A DNA stretch of 64,000 nucleotides from an uncultured Lachnospiraceae bacterium (lineage in GTDB: Bacteria; Bacillota; Clostridia; Lachnospirales; Lachnospiraceae), in NCBI GenBank assembly GCA_910586315.1, contig CAJUIP010000003.1:1-64000 (forward strand), written 5' to 3'. This document shows, one piece after another, positions 25,779-33,555 of the stretch. Position 1 is the stretch's first letter, and each line of letters begins with the position of its first letter. The notes beneath the pieces are model-generated. The model ran no database searches, was not told where the DNA came from, and was given only the letters and a program-made list of their open reading frames with translations. The position numbers and the translations under genes were made by a program.

Positions 25779-25801
25779 TAATTTATTGAAGGAGTGATGA
25801 T

Positions 25802-26761
25802 ATGCTCAAATTCATCCTGAAAAAGCTGGCCATGATGATTCCGATGCTGGTTGTAATCAGCCTCGTAGTATTTCTGGGCCTGCGTTCCACCGGGATTGAC
25901 CCGCTGACCTTTATGGTTCCGCCGGAGGTTCAGTCCCAGTCTCCTGAGATCGTGGAACAGCTCCGTGAAGATCTGGGTTTAAATGATCCGCTGCTTGTGC
26001 AGTATTTTCGTTGGCTGGGCAACCTTTTAAAAGGTGACCTGGGGCTTACAAACAAGGGCGAAGACATCGCGGGAATCATCGCGGACCGCCTTCCCTATAC
26101 GTTAGAATTGTCTCTCTATGCGATGCTTTTTAGTTCTATTATTGGAATCGGAATCGGCATTATAAGCGCGATCCGGCAAAATGGCATTGTGGACTACATA
26201 GGACGCGTTCTGGCAGTGCTTGGCCAGGCAGTTCCGCAGTTTTTAGTAGGCATTTTGATGATCTGGATTTTCTCTATTAAGATGGGGATTTTTCCGGCGG
26301 CAAACCGTGTGAGTCCCGATGCCACAAACGCCTTTGTGGATGCGTTCATGCATCTGTTCCTCCCTGTAACAACATTGACAATCGGTATGGTTGCGGTTCT
26401 CATGAGATATGCCCGAAACACCATGCTGGATGTGCTGAACAGCGATTATATTAAAACGGCCCGCTCCAAGGGGATCCCGGAGTGGAAGGTTTACTTAAAG
26501 CATGGCTTCCGCAATGCAATGAAACCGGTTCTCGTTATTTTAATGTTCCGTATTCCGGCGTTGATCGGCGGCTCGGTGGTTATCGAGAGCGTATTTTCTT
26601 ATCCGGGAATCGGTACGTCAATGACAAACGCCATCACAAATATGGACTACAATCTGGTACTTGTAATCACTTTGATCATTGCTGCCGTTATGCTGGTTGC
26701 TTCCTTCATGGTGGATGTACTGAATGCCTTACTGGATCCGCGTGTCCGCCTGGGTGAATAA
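25802..26761 (+). CDS. Opp/Sat-type ABC transporter permease, first subunit
   Basis: A 319-aa DppB/OppB-type permease: N-terminal membrane helix MLKFILKKLAMMIPMLVVIS, the family stretch QLREDLGLNDPLLVQYFRWLGNLLKGDLG (recognisable; given here in part as LREDLGLNDPLLVQYFRW), and the EAA-type loop TARSKGIPEWKVYLKHGFRNA near 220-240. GAAGGAGTG precedes the ATG. It follows the binding-protein gene after a stabilising hairpin and heads the four-gene permease/ATPase set. Confidence 0.93.
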   Translation: MLKFILKKLAMMIPMLVVISLVVFLGLRSTGIDPLTFMVPPEVQSQSPEIVEQLREDLGLNDPLLVQYFRWLGNLLKGDLGLTNKGEDIAGIIADRLPYTLELSLYAMLFSSIIGIGIGIISAIRQNGIVDYIGRVLAVLGQAVPQFLVGILMIWIFSIKMGIFPAANRVSPDATNAFVDAFMHLFLPVTTLTIGMVAVLMRYARNTMLDVLNSDYIKTARSKGIPEWKVYLKHGFRNAMKPVLVILMFRIPALIGGSVVIESVFSYPGIGTSMTNAITNMDYNLVLVITLIIAAVMLVASFMVDVLNALLDPRVRLGE

Positions 26762-26779
26762 GGAAAGGAGGAAATTGCT

Positions 26780-27673
26780 GTGAGTAATACGAACTCTATG
26801 AGCATCAAAGAACAGAATAAGAGTGCAGCGTCCTCTTTGATGAAAAAGAATATTCGTAAGTTTTTAAGAAATAAACTGGCCGTATTTGGTCTGGTTGTCA
26901 TTGTGGTCATCACCGTGGCATGCATCGTTGCCGCGGCAACCGGGATTGATTACGGGACTCCAAACCCGACGATCATGAAAACTCCCCCCAACGGAGAGCA
27001 CATGTTTGGCACAGATACCATTGGCCGTGATATGCTGGCCCGTGTTCTTTTCGGCGGCTGCTATTCCATTTTCATCGGCGTTTTCTGCGCCGTTATGTCC
27101 AGTGTCCTCGGCGCTGTTCTTGGTGCTGTTTCCGGTTATTTCGGCGGCAAGGTTGACATGTGCATTGTCCGCGTATCTGAATTGTTCCAGGCATTCCCCC
27201 AGCTGGTTCTGGTTATGATGCTGGTTGCAATCCTGGGGACCCGCAGCATGGGAAATATGCTGTTCGTATTCGTAATCACCGGATGGATGACCACATTCCG
27301 TATGGTACGAAATGAATTCATGAGTTTAAAGGGCGAGACTTACGTAAAGGTCTGCGAGGCATTCGGAATGTCCAAGTCCAACGTTATGTTCAAGCAGATT
27401 CTCCCCAACGTTATGACACCCATTATTGTTTCTACTACAACCAATGTTGCGTACTTCATTCTTCAGGAAGCTTCCTTAAGCTTCATCGGGCTTGGCGTGG
27501 CAGATTCCACTCCTACCTGGGGCAATATTTTAAATGCTGCCAAGAGTATTCAGGTTGTACAGAATCAGTGGTGGATCTGGGTATTCCCGGGCGCGGCTAT
27601 CAGCTTGTTTGTTCTGGCCATTAACTTCTTCGGTGATGGTCTTCGCGACGTGCTGGATGCCAAACAGCAGTAA
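26780..27673 (+). CDS. Opp/Sat-type ABC transporter permease, second subunit
   Basis: A 297-aa DppC/OppC-type permease with a short cytoplasmic N-terminus, the family motif GTDTIGRDMLARVLFGG (about residue 76) and the ATPase-contact loop VCEAFGMSKSNVMFKQILPN. It starts with GTG at 26780, supported by AAGGAGGAAATTGCT. The gene lies 18 nt after the first permease. Six membrane helices are visible. It forms the transmembrane channel with the preceding subunit. Confidence 0.93.
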   Translation: MSNTNSMSIKEQNKSAASSLMKKNIRKFLRNKLAVFGLVVIVVITVACIVAAATGIDYGTPNPTIMKTPPNGEHMFGTDTIGRDMLARVLFGGCYSIFIGVFCAVMSSVLGAVLGAVSGYFGGKVDMCIVRVSELFQAFPQLVLVMMLVAILGTRSMGNMLFVFVITGWMTTFRMVRNEFMSLKGETYVKVCEAFGMSKSNVMFKQILPNVMTPIIVSTTTNVAYFILQEASLSFIGLGVADSTPTWGNILNAAKSIQVVQNQWWIWVFPGAAISLFVLAINFFGDGLRDVLDAKQQ

Positions 27674-27688
27674 AGGGGGACGGATAAA

Positions 27689-28756
27689 ATGGGTAAGAAC
27701 TTTGACAGCAAAGAAATTATTTTAAATGTAGAGAACCTGAATACCACTTTCGTTTCAGATCAGAAAAAAATCCGCATTGTAAAAAACGTTTCCTTTCAGT
27801 TAAAACGTGGTAAAGCCCTTGCCGTGGTAGGCGAGTCCGGATGCGGCAAGAGCGTGACGATGAACTCCATCATGCGTTTTCTGGGGCGCAACGCCATTAT
27901 AAAGGCGGACAGCATTCAGTACAACGCGCTTCGTGACGGTAAAGTGACGGAATATCATATTGAAAAGATAGATAAGCCCCATGGACCGGAAATGAGAGCG
28001 CTTCGCGGACCGGAAATGTCTATGGTATTCCAGGACCCTATGTCCAGCTTAAATCCCGTTTATAAAGTGGGCGATCAGGTCGCAGAGGGCCTTTTACAGC
28101 ACAATAAGGGCATGACGAAAGCACAGGCAAGGGAAAAAGTTCTGGAAATGTTCAGAAAGCTCGGTATTCCGGATCCGGAAGAGCGTATTGACTGCTATCC
28201 CCATCAGTTTTCGGGCGGTATGAAGCAGCGTGTAGTTATCGCAATCGCGATGATCTGCAATCCGGAGCTGATTATCTGTGATGAGCCCACAACGGCTCTG
28301 GACGTAACCATTCAGGCCCAGATCATGGAGCTCTTAAAGGATATGCAGGTGAAGGACGGAAAGAGCATTATTCTTATCACGCATAACATGGGCCTTGTAG
28401 CTGAGATGGCGGATGAAGTATGCGTTATGTATATGGGACGCGTGGTTGAGTTTGGTTCTCTGGAAGATGTATTCGACCATACCAGCCATCCTTATACCCA
28501 GGCGCTCTTACGCAGTGTTCCGGTTCTTGGCCTGGCTGACGGGCAGAAGCTTGAGACGATTCCCGGGGCCACACCGAATCCGGCTGATCTTAAGGGAGGC
28601 TGTGAGTTTGCCGACCGCTGTCCATTCGCCGAGGATAAGTGCCGCGCCAAAGATATTCCGATGTTTGAACTGTCACCCGGTCATCGGGTACGCTGTTTAA
28701 AATACAGCAGTTTCCCCCTTGCCGAAGGCGAACCGGCTGCTGCGGAGGTGAAGTAA
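27689..28756 (+). CDS. Opp/Sat-type ABC transporter ATPase, OppD/DppD type
   Basis: A 355-aa ATPase: Walker A GESGCGKSV near residue 48, Q-loop MVFQDPMSSLNP, signature FSGGMKQRVVIA, Walker B LIICDEPTTALD, H-loop ITHNMG, and the C-terminal oligopeptide-family cysteine-rich tail GGCEFADRCPFAEDKCR. AAAGGGGGACGG precedes the ATG. It lies 15 nt after the second permease and 1 nt before the partner ATPase. All catalytic motifs appear intact. Confidence 0.94.
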   Translation: MGKNFDSKEIILNVENLNTTFVSDQKKIRIVKNVSFQLKRGKALAVVGESGCGKSVTMNSIMRFLGRNAIIKADSIQYNALRDGKVTEYHIEKIDKPHGPEMRALRGPEMSMVFQDPMSSLNPVYKVGDQVAEGLLQHNKGMTKAQAREKVLEMFRKLGIPDPEERIDCYPHQFSGGMKQRVVIAIAMICNPELIICDEPTTALDVTIQAQIMELLKDMQVKDGKSIILITHNMGLVAEMADEVCVMYMGRVVEFGSLEDVFDHTSHPYTQALLRSVPVLGLADGQKLETIPGATPNPADLKGGCEFADRCPFAEDKCRAKDIPMFELSPGHRVRCLKYSSFPLAEGEPAAAEVK

Positions 28757-28757
28757 T

Positions 28758-29807
28758 ATGAATGAGAAGAAAGAAGTCATCTTTAAAATACAGAATCTGC
28801 GTACCTGGTTTCCCATTACCAAAGGTGCCTTTAAAAAAGTAGTCGGCCATGTAAAGGCTGTGGACGATGTAAGCCTTGATGTTTACAAGGGGGAAACCCT
28901 TGGTATTGTAGGTGAGTCCGGGTGCGGAAAGTCCACATTCGGAAAAACTGTGATGATGCTCGAGAGAGCCACAGGCGGCCAGGTGCTTTTCAATTATGAC
29001 GGAAAGTTTCGTGACATTACCAAGTTTAACAAGCAGGAAATGTTTGATTTCCGTAAAAAAGTGCAGATGGTATTCCAGGATCCCTATTCTGCACTGAATC
29101 CGCAGAAGAAAATTTATACATCCTTTGAGGAACCGTTAAAGGTTCATGGAATGCATGACCAGAGCGAACGTGAATCGCGGATGCAGGAAGTTCTTAAAAT
29201 GGTAAACATTCAGCCGGATTATTTGATGCGTTATCCCCATGAGTTTTCCGGCGGTCAGCGCCAGCGTCTTTGCATCGCAAGAGCGCTGGAGGTTATGCCG
29301 GAGGTGTTAATCTGCGACGAGCCCGTATCTGCTTTGGATGTGTCGATTCAGGCTCAGGTTTTAAATTTGATGAAGGATATCCAGAAAGATTTAAACCTTA
29401 CTTATCTGTTCATCGCCCACGACTTAAGCGTGGTACAATACATGTCTGACCGTATTGTGGTTATGTATCTTGGAAAAATCGTGGAGGTTGCCGATTCCCG
29501 CGCTCTGTATGATGAACCGCTTCATCCGTATACAAAGGCTTTGTTATCGGCAATTCCGGTACCGGATATCCACAATACCAAGAAACGCCAGGTATTGGAG
29601 GGGGAGGTTCCAAGCCCCATCCATAAACCATCCGGCTGTGCATTCCACAACCGCTGTCCGCACTGCATGGAAATCTGTAAACAGCAGGATCCGGCTCTGG
29701 CGGTTCAGAACGCGGAAAACGGTCATATGGTAGCTTGTCATTTATATGCGGAGCAGCAGAAGAAGCTACAGGAAGCACAGGCGGCGCAAACAGGGCAGAC
29801 GGCATAG
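28758..29807 (+). CDS. Opp/Sat-type ABC transporter ATPase, OppF/DppF type
   Basis: A 349-aa ATPase partner of the preceding gene: Walker A GESGCGKST near residue 53, MVFQDPYSALNP, signature FSGGQRQRLCIA, Walker B VLICDEPVSALD, H-loop IAHDLS, and the C-terminal CAFHNRCPHCMEIC cysteine motif typical of the family. GCGGAGGTG precedes the ATG, within the end of the OppD-type gene. The two ATPases form the heterodimeric motor for the importer. A nanQ homologue follows 43 nt later. Confidence 0.94.
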   Translation: MNEKKEVIFKIQNLRTWFPITKGAFKKVVGHVKAVDDVSLDVYKGETLGIVGESGCGKSTFGKTVMMLERATGGQVLFNYDGKFRDITKFNKQEMFDFRKKVQMVFQDPYSALNPQKKIYTSFEEPLKVHGMHDQSERESRMQEVLKMVNIQPDYLMRYPHEFSGGQRQRLCIARALEVMPEVLICDEPVSALDVSIQAQVLNLMKDIQKDLNLTYLFIAHDLSVVQYMSDRIVVMYLGKIVEVADSRALYDEPLHPYTKALLSAIPVPDIHNTKKRQVLEGEVPSPIHKPSGCAFHNRCPHCMEICKQQDPALAVQNAENGHMVACHLYAEQQKKLQEAQAAQTGQTA

Positions 29808-29850
29808 GAAGCGAAAAAGTAAAGGCAGGATTTGACAGGAGGTTTTTGCC

Positions 29851-30300
29851 ATGATTTATACAAAGCTTGCACAGCTTAACCGCTATAAGGGGATCAGCAG
29901 TCCTATGGACACGGCAATCGACTATCTGGCCGGCGCTGATCTTACGAAGCTCCAGATGGGCCGGAATGATGTGGACGGTGATCTGGTTTACATAAACCGC
30001 TTTGACTATACCACAATGCCGGAAAATAAGGCGGCATGGGAAGGTCATAAATATTATGCCGATATTCATGTGGTGCTGGAGGGAGAAGAAAAGATTGGCG
30101 TGACGGATGCGTCTTCTCTGAAAGCAGGAGCCTACGATGAGGCCGGCGATTTTATTCCCTATGATGGACCTGTGGACAGCTGGGTTACCATGCGTCCGGG
30201 TGATGTCCTTGTGGTATTTCCGGAGGATGTCCATATGGTAAAGGTACAGCTCCATGGCGCTTCGGATGTTAAGAAGGCTGTTTTTAAAGTGAGGGCGTAA
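29851..30300 (+). CDS. YhcH/NanQ-like protein, copy 2
   Basis: A 149-aa YhcH/YjgK/YiaL family protein: MIYTKLAQLNRYKGISSPMD at the N-terminus, WEGHKYYADIHVVLEGEE in the centre and GDVLVVFPEDVHMVKVQL near the C-terminus, matching the layout of copy 1 at 16156-16602 with clear divergence. Sialic-acid anomerase activity is known for the E. coli homologue. AGGAGGTTTTTGCC precedes the ATG. As the last gene of the Opp-type operon, it is the main contextual hint that this transporter carries a sialic acid or related sugar. Confidence 0.85.
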   Translation: MIYTKLAQLNRYKGISSPMDTAIDYLAGADLTKLQMGRNDVDGDLVYINRFDYTTMPENKAAWEGHKYYADIHVVLEGEEKIGVTDASSLKAGAYDEAGDFIPYDGPVDSWVTMRPGDVLVVFPEDVHMVKVQLHGASDVKKAVFKVRA

Positions 30301-30311
30301 GCGTTTAGAAG

Positions 30312-30334
30312 GTCCGCGGTTTCCTGCCGCGGAC
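30312..30334 (+). terminator. Hairpin after the Opp-type operon
   Basis: GTCCGCGG / CCGCGGAC stem with a 7-nt loop, 11 nt after the nanQ-like stop, followed only by CTTTGCC, so a weak terminator or processing stem. The rest of the 256-bp gap holds an open stretch without a start (30338-30481) that could be a gene remnant. Confidence 0.5.
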
Positions 30335-30556
30335 TTTGCCATCGCATCAGACCGATACGCCCAGATAGAAAAATACGATCATCTGGTATGTAAATACTAC
30401 GGAAAGCTGGCAGAAAAATTTCGTCTGGCCGCCAAAATTAAACGACATCACAAAAAAGACAGCAGTTCAGAGGGTAACTGAACTGTTACTGAGGAGCACA
30501 GAGGATGTTCTGAAATTTTGCCCGGTTGAGAAAGAATAAAAAGGAGACATAGAAGA

Positions 30557-31174
30557 ATGAATAAAAAAGCAATGTATAATTTGACCTATGGACTGTTTGT
30601 CCTTACATCCCGCGTGGGCGAAAGAGACAGTGGCTGCATTATTAATACGGCGGGACAGGTAACTTCCACTCCCAACAGAATCAGTATTGCGGTGAATAAA
30701 GATAATTTTACACATGATTTGGTGAAGGAAAGCGGAAAATTCAATATTTCAATTTTGAGCGAAAAGGCAAGCTTCGATACATTCAAACATTTTGGCTTCC
30801 AATCCGGGAGAAATGTGAATAAGTTTGAAGGGTATGCCGGCTGCGAACGAAGTGCAAACGGCCTTTTCTATATTACAGAGGGAACCAATGCCTACATCAG
30901 CGCCACGGTGGAGCAGGCGATTGACCTGGGAAGTCATACCCTGTTTATCGCCATTGTGGATGATATGGAAGTGTTGGCAGAAGAACCGTCTGCCACTTAT
31001 GGTTTCTATCAGTCTTCTATCAAACCAAAGCCGGAACAGAATGCAGGAAAAGGAAAAACTGCATGGCGCTGCACGATTTGCGGATACGTTTATGAGGGAG
31101 AGGAGCTCCCGGCGGATTTCATCTGTCCTATCTGTAAGCATCCGGCTTCAGATTTTGAAAAAACAACGGTATAG
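30557..31174 (+). CDS. Flavin reductase domain fused to rubredoxin
   Basis: A 205-aa two-domain redox protein. Residues 1-155 are an FMN-binding flavin-reductase/split-barrel domain (LTYGLFVLTSRVGERDSGCIINTAGQVT is its start, recognisable as LYGLFV-type; here LTYGLFVLTSRVGERDSGC). Residues 168-205 are rubredoxin with both iron-binding knuckles, CTICGY and CPICKH, holding a one-iron centre. The layout equals that of Hrb/high-molecular-weight rubredoxin, which passes electrons to oxygen- or peroxide-reducing partners in anaerobes. AAAGGAGACATAG precedes the ATG. It is followed by a NifX-like metal-binding gene. Confidence 0.9.
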   Translation: MNKKAMYNLTYGLFVLTSRVGERDSGCIINTAGQVTSTPNRISIAVNKDNFTHDLVKESGKFNISILSEKASFDTFKHFGFQSGRNVNKFEGYAGCERSANGLFYITEGTNAYISATVEQAIDLGSHTLFIAIVDDMEVLAEEPSATYGFYQSSIKPKPEQNAGKGKTAWRCTICGYVYEGEELPADFICPICKHPASDFEKTTV

Positions 31175-31363
31175 AGGAAGCCAGCGCATATATGAAAGCG
31201 CCAGAAAGAAGATTGTGGATGCGCTTGTAGAGGGATGCCCTCTGAAAATTGAAGGCGGAGATTTCCGGCTTTGTGACGGGAAAACAGTAAAGGGTGCAGC
31301 AATGACAGATGTTTTAATCATCAGTGTTATAAACAATATGTAAAGAGGAAAGGAGACTATGTT

Positions 31364-31768
31364 ATGAGAATTGCAGTTACGTATGAAAATGGTCAGATAT
31401 TTCAACATTTCGGACATACGGAACAGTTTAAAGTCTATGATGTTTCGGATGGAAAAATCATTTCTGCGGAAATTGTTGATACAAACGGAAGCGGGCATGG
31501 CGCGCTTGCAGGCGTTTTGAATGCTTTGAAGGTGGATACCCTGATCTGCGGCGGTATTGGCGGCGGCGCCCAGGCGGCGCTTGCAGCGGCCGGAATTAAA
31601 CTGTATGGCGGAGTTTCCGGTGAGACCGATCAGGCTGTAGAAGCTTTGCTGAAGGATAAGCTGGAATTTAATCCGGATGTTCAGTGCAGCCACCATGAGC
31701 ATCATGGGGAGGGACACTCCTGTGGGGAGCATGGGTGCGGAAGCGAACATCACTGCGAAAGCAAGTAA
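31364..31768 (+). CDS. NifX/NifB-type dinitrogenase cofactor domain protein with His-rich tail
   Basis: A 134-aa protein. Residues 1-105 match the NifX/NafY dinitrogenase iron-molybdenum cofactor biosynthesis fold (MRIAVTYENGQIFQHFGHTEQF; GGIGGGAQAAL), a family that carries Fe-S or Fe-Mo clusters and occurs in many non-diazotrophs. The C-terminal 26 residues are rich in His and Cys (HHEHHGEGHSCGEHGCG), likely a metal-binding tail. AAAGGAGACTATGTT precedes the ATG. No other nif genes are present, so nitrogen fixation is not implied. Adjacent to flavin reductase-rubredoxin, a redox or metal-handling role is plausible. Confidence 0.85.
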   Translation: MRIAVTYENGQIFQHFGHTEQFKVYDVSDGKIISAEIVDTNGSGHGALAGVLNALKVDTLICGGIGGGAQAALAAAGIKLYGGVSGETDQAVEALLKDKLEFNPDVQCSHHEHHGEGHSCGEHGCGSEHHCESK

Positions 31769-31918
31769 TGATTCCGCAGCAGTTTAGCTCTGTCAGAATA
31801 TATCTAACGTTGTCCGCCACTTTATCCAAGAGCCTGGAGGAAGTCCGCTTTGCTTCCCTTGTGCCATGGGCAAACACATGCAGCGGAATTGGCCTGCCCC
31901 CGTTTTCCCTGGAATAAA

Positions 31919-31947
31919 GTGACAAAAGGGAATTGATATGGTATAAT
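31919..31947 (+). promoter_or_regulatory. Promoter of the ROK-type gene
   Basis: GTGACA at 31919-31924, 17-nt spacer, TATAAT at 31942-31947. As at nagB, the -10 box lies inside the left arm of a 26-bp palindrome. Confidence 0.65.
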
Positions 31948-31965
31948 ATCGACAGATATTATACC
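31940..31965. promoter_or_regulatory. Operator palindrome 1 upstream of the ROK-type gene
   Basis: Perfect 11-bp arms GGTATAATATC / GATATTATACC around GACA. Same length and outer halves as the nagB operators. It covers the -10 box. Confidence 0.7.
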
Positions 31966-31970
31966 TGCGC

Positions 31971-32016
31971 CGATTCGCGTCTGTCCAAAAGGACAGACAA
32001 ATTCCTTAGCGAATCG
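31971..32016 (+). promoter_or_regulatory. Nested leader hairpin between the two operators
   Basis: Inner perfect stem GTCTGTCC-AAAA-GGACAGAC (31979-31998) enclosed by CGATTCGC (31971-31978) and GCGAATCG (32009-32016). It follows the operator directly, as hairpins do in the nagB leader. It could be an attenuation or stability element. Confidence 0.55.
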
Positions 32017-32051
32017 TGTGCATCCCGCGGAGCATAGCATGTCGGAGACAT

Positions 32052-32077
32052 GGTATAATATCGACAGATATTATACC
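32052..32077. promoter_or_regulatory. Operator palindrome 2 in the ROK leader
   Basis: Identical 26 bp to the palindrome at 31940-31965, 112 bp downstream and 45 nt before the start codon. Confidence 0.7.
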
Positions 32078-32121
32078 GGTGCCGATGAACAGCTACCCAA
32101 AATATTGATAGGAGGATTATT

Positions 32122-33498
32122 ATGAATCGTTATGGAATTTCTGTTGAATTAAAAAATGTCCCAGAACTGGACCCAGAGTTTACTCCTCTTTTAAAGTTTA
32201 ACCGAGCTTTTCTGGAAAACGCCACAAAGCCGGTTTCTGTTGCAGTAGAGAGAGCTGACGGCCAGATGGCTACCTGTCACACAAAGCTTCACGAAAATTC
32301 GGCAATGGCTGCTGCGAACCACTATTATATTGACAGACTTGTTAAGACCATGCTCTGGCTTCAGGGCGGCTTCCGTGTCTATGTAAATGATAAAGATACC
32401 TATGATTATCTTTCCAGCGTTTACTGCAAAGGCGGCGCACGAGAATTCGACTGGGATTTTATGTCTCATATCTATGAGCATGCATTTGAAGTTGTTTTAA
32501 CAGATAATATTCCGGAAACCAAAGACGCTCCTATCGCCATGGGCGGCCATCTGGAGGGATGCCGTATCGGTTTTGACGCAGGCGGATCCGACCGTAAAGT
32601 GTCTGCTGTGATTGATGGTGAAACTGTTTTCTCCGAAGAGGTTGTATGGTTCCCGAAGACAACCGCCGATCCTGACTATCACTATGACGGAATCGTTGCG
32701 GCATTTAAATCTGCCGCTTCCCACATGCCAAGGGTGGATGCCGTCGGTATTTCTTCCGCAGGAATTTTCATCAACAATCGTACCATGAACGCCTCCCTCT
32801 TCTTAAAAGTACCGGAAGACCTGTACGAGGCAAAGGTAAAAGATATCTACATTCGTGCCGTAAAGGATACCTTTGGCGATATTCCATATGCCGTTGCCAA
32901 TGACGGGGATGTGTCTGCTCTGGCTGGTACAATGAGCATTAAAGACAACAACGTACTGGGTATCGCAATGGGCACCAGTGAAGCCGTAGGTTATGTGGAT
33001 GAGGAAGGGCGCATTACAGGATGGCTCAACGAGCTGGCATTTGTCCCGGTTGATGCAAATCCCGATGCCATGATTGATGAGTGGGCCGGCGACATCGGCT
33101 GCGGTGTAAAATATTTCTCCCAGGATGGCGTGATCAAGCTTGCTCCCCGTGCGGGAATTGAATTGGATGAATCCGCATCCCCGGCAGAAAAGCTGAAAGC
33201 CGTTCAGAAGTTAATGGCAGAGGACGATCCCCGTGCTGCAAAGGTATATGAATCCATCGGCTGTTACCTGGGCCATACGCTGGCTTATTATTATCAGACT
33301 TACGGCTTCCGCTATGTGCTGCTTTTGGGCCGCGTAATGAGTGGGAAAGGCGGAGATTTGTTAATTGAGACATGTAAGCATGTTCTCGATGATGAGTATC
33401 CGGAAATTGCCGGGAAGTTCGAGTTAAGACTTCCAGATGAGTATTTCCGCCGCGTCGGGCAATCCATGGCTGTTGCAAGTTTACCGAAACTCAATTAA
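32122..33498 (+). CDS. ROK/BadF-like sugar kinase family protein
   Basis: A 458-aa cytoplasmic protein of the ASKHA (hexokinase/actin) fold. The second half starts with a phosphate-1-type loop IGFDAGGSDRKVSAVIDG (residue 150 on), continues with VDAVGISSAGI, ANDGDVSALAG (typical catalytic-Asp region of ROK kinases) and GIAMGTSEAVGYV; residues 1-145 form an extra N-terminal domain unlike small ROK kinases. GATAGGAGGATTATT precedes the ATG. It shares a paired operator with nagBA, so it is the best local candidate for the GlcNAc (or ManNAc) kinase needed between AGE and NagA. A transcriptional-repressor ROK is unlikely: no winged helix is seen. Confidence 0.75.
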   Translation: MNRYGISVELKNVPELDPEFTPLLKFNRAFLENATKPVSVAVERADGQMATCHTKLHENSAMAAANHYYIDRLVKTMLWLQGGFRVYVNDKDTYDYLSSVYCKGGAREFDWDFMSHIYEHAFEVVLTDNIPETKDAPIAMGGHLEGCRIGFDAGGSDRKVSAVIDGETVFSEEVVWFPKTTADPDYHYDGIVAAFKSAASHMPRVDAVGISSAGIFINNRTMNASLFLKVPEDLYEAKVKDIYIRAVKDTFGDIPYAVANDGDVSALAGTMSIKDNNVLGIAMGTSEAVGYVDEEGRITGWLNELAFVPVDANPDAMIDEWAGDIGCGVKYFSQDGVIKLAPRAGIELDESASPAEKLKAVQKLMAEDDPRAAKVYESIGCYLGHTLAYYYQTYGFRYVLLLGRVMSGKGGDLLIETCKHVLDDEYPEIAGKFELRLPDEYFRRVGQSMAVASLPKLN

Positions 33499-33511
33499 TA
33501 CATACATTGGC

Positions 33512-33532
33512 GGGCCTGCAGACAGCAGGTCC
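33512..33532 (+). terminator. Hairpin between ROK and FAD oxidoreductase genes
   Basis: GGGCCTGC / GCAGGTCC stem with a 5-nt loop, followed by GTTCCTTTTAAGG. Probably a partial terminator or processing stem; the next gene starts 24 nt later. Confidence 0.35.
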
Positions 33533-33555
33533 GTTCCTTTTAAGGAGGTATCGTT

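Noticed and set aside
30338..30481. Open stretch coding YAQIEKYDHLVCKYYGKLAE...
   Set aside because: It has a coding-like look but no start codon or ribosome binding site; at most a gene remnant, too weak to annotate.
31175..31343. Tail of open frame after the flavin reductase-rubredoxin (ESARKKIVDALVEGCPL...)
   Set aside because: No start with a ribosome binding site; the longer frame overlaps the real gene. Possibly decayed coding DNA.
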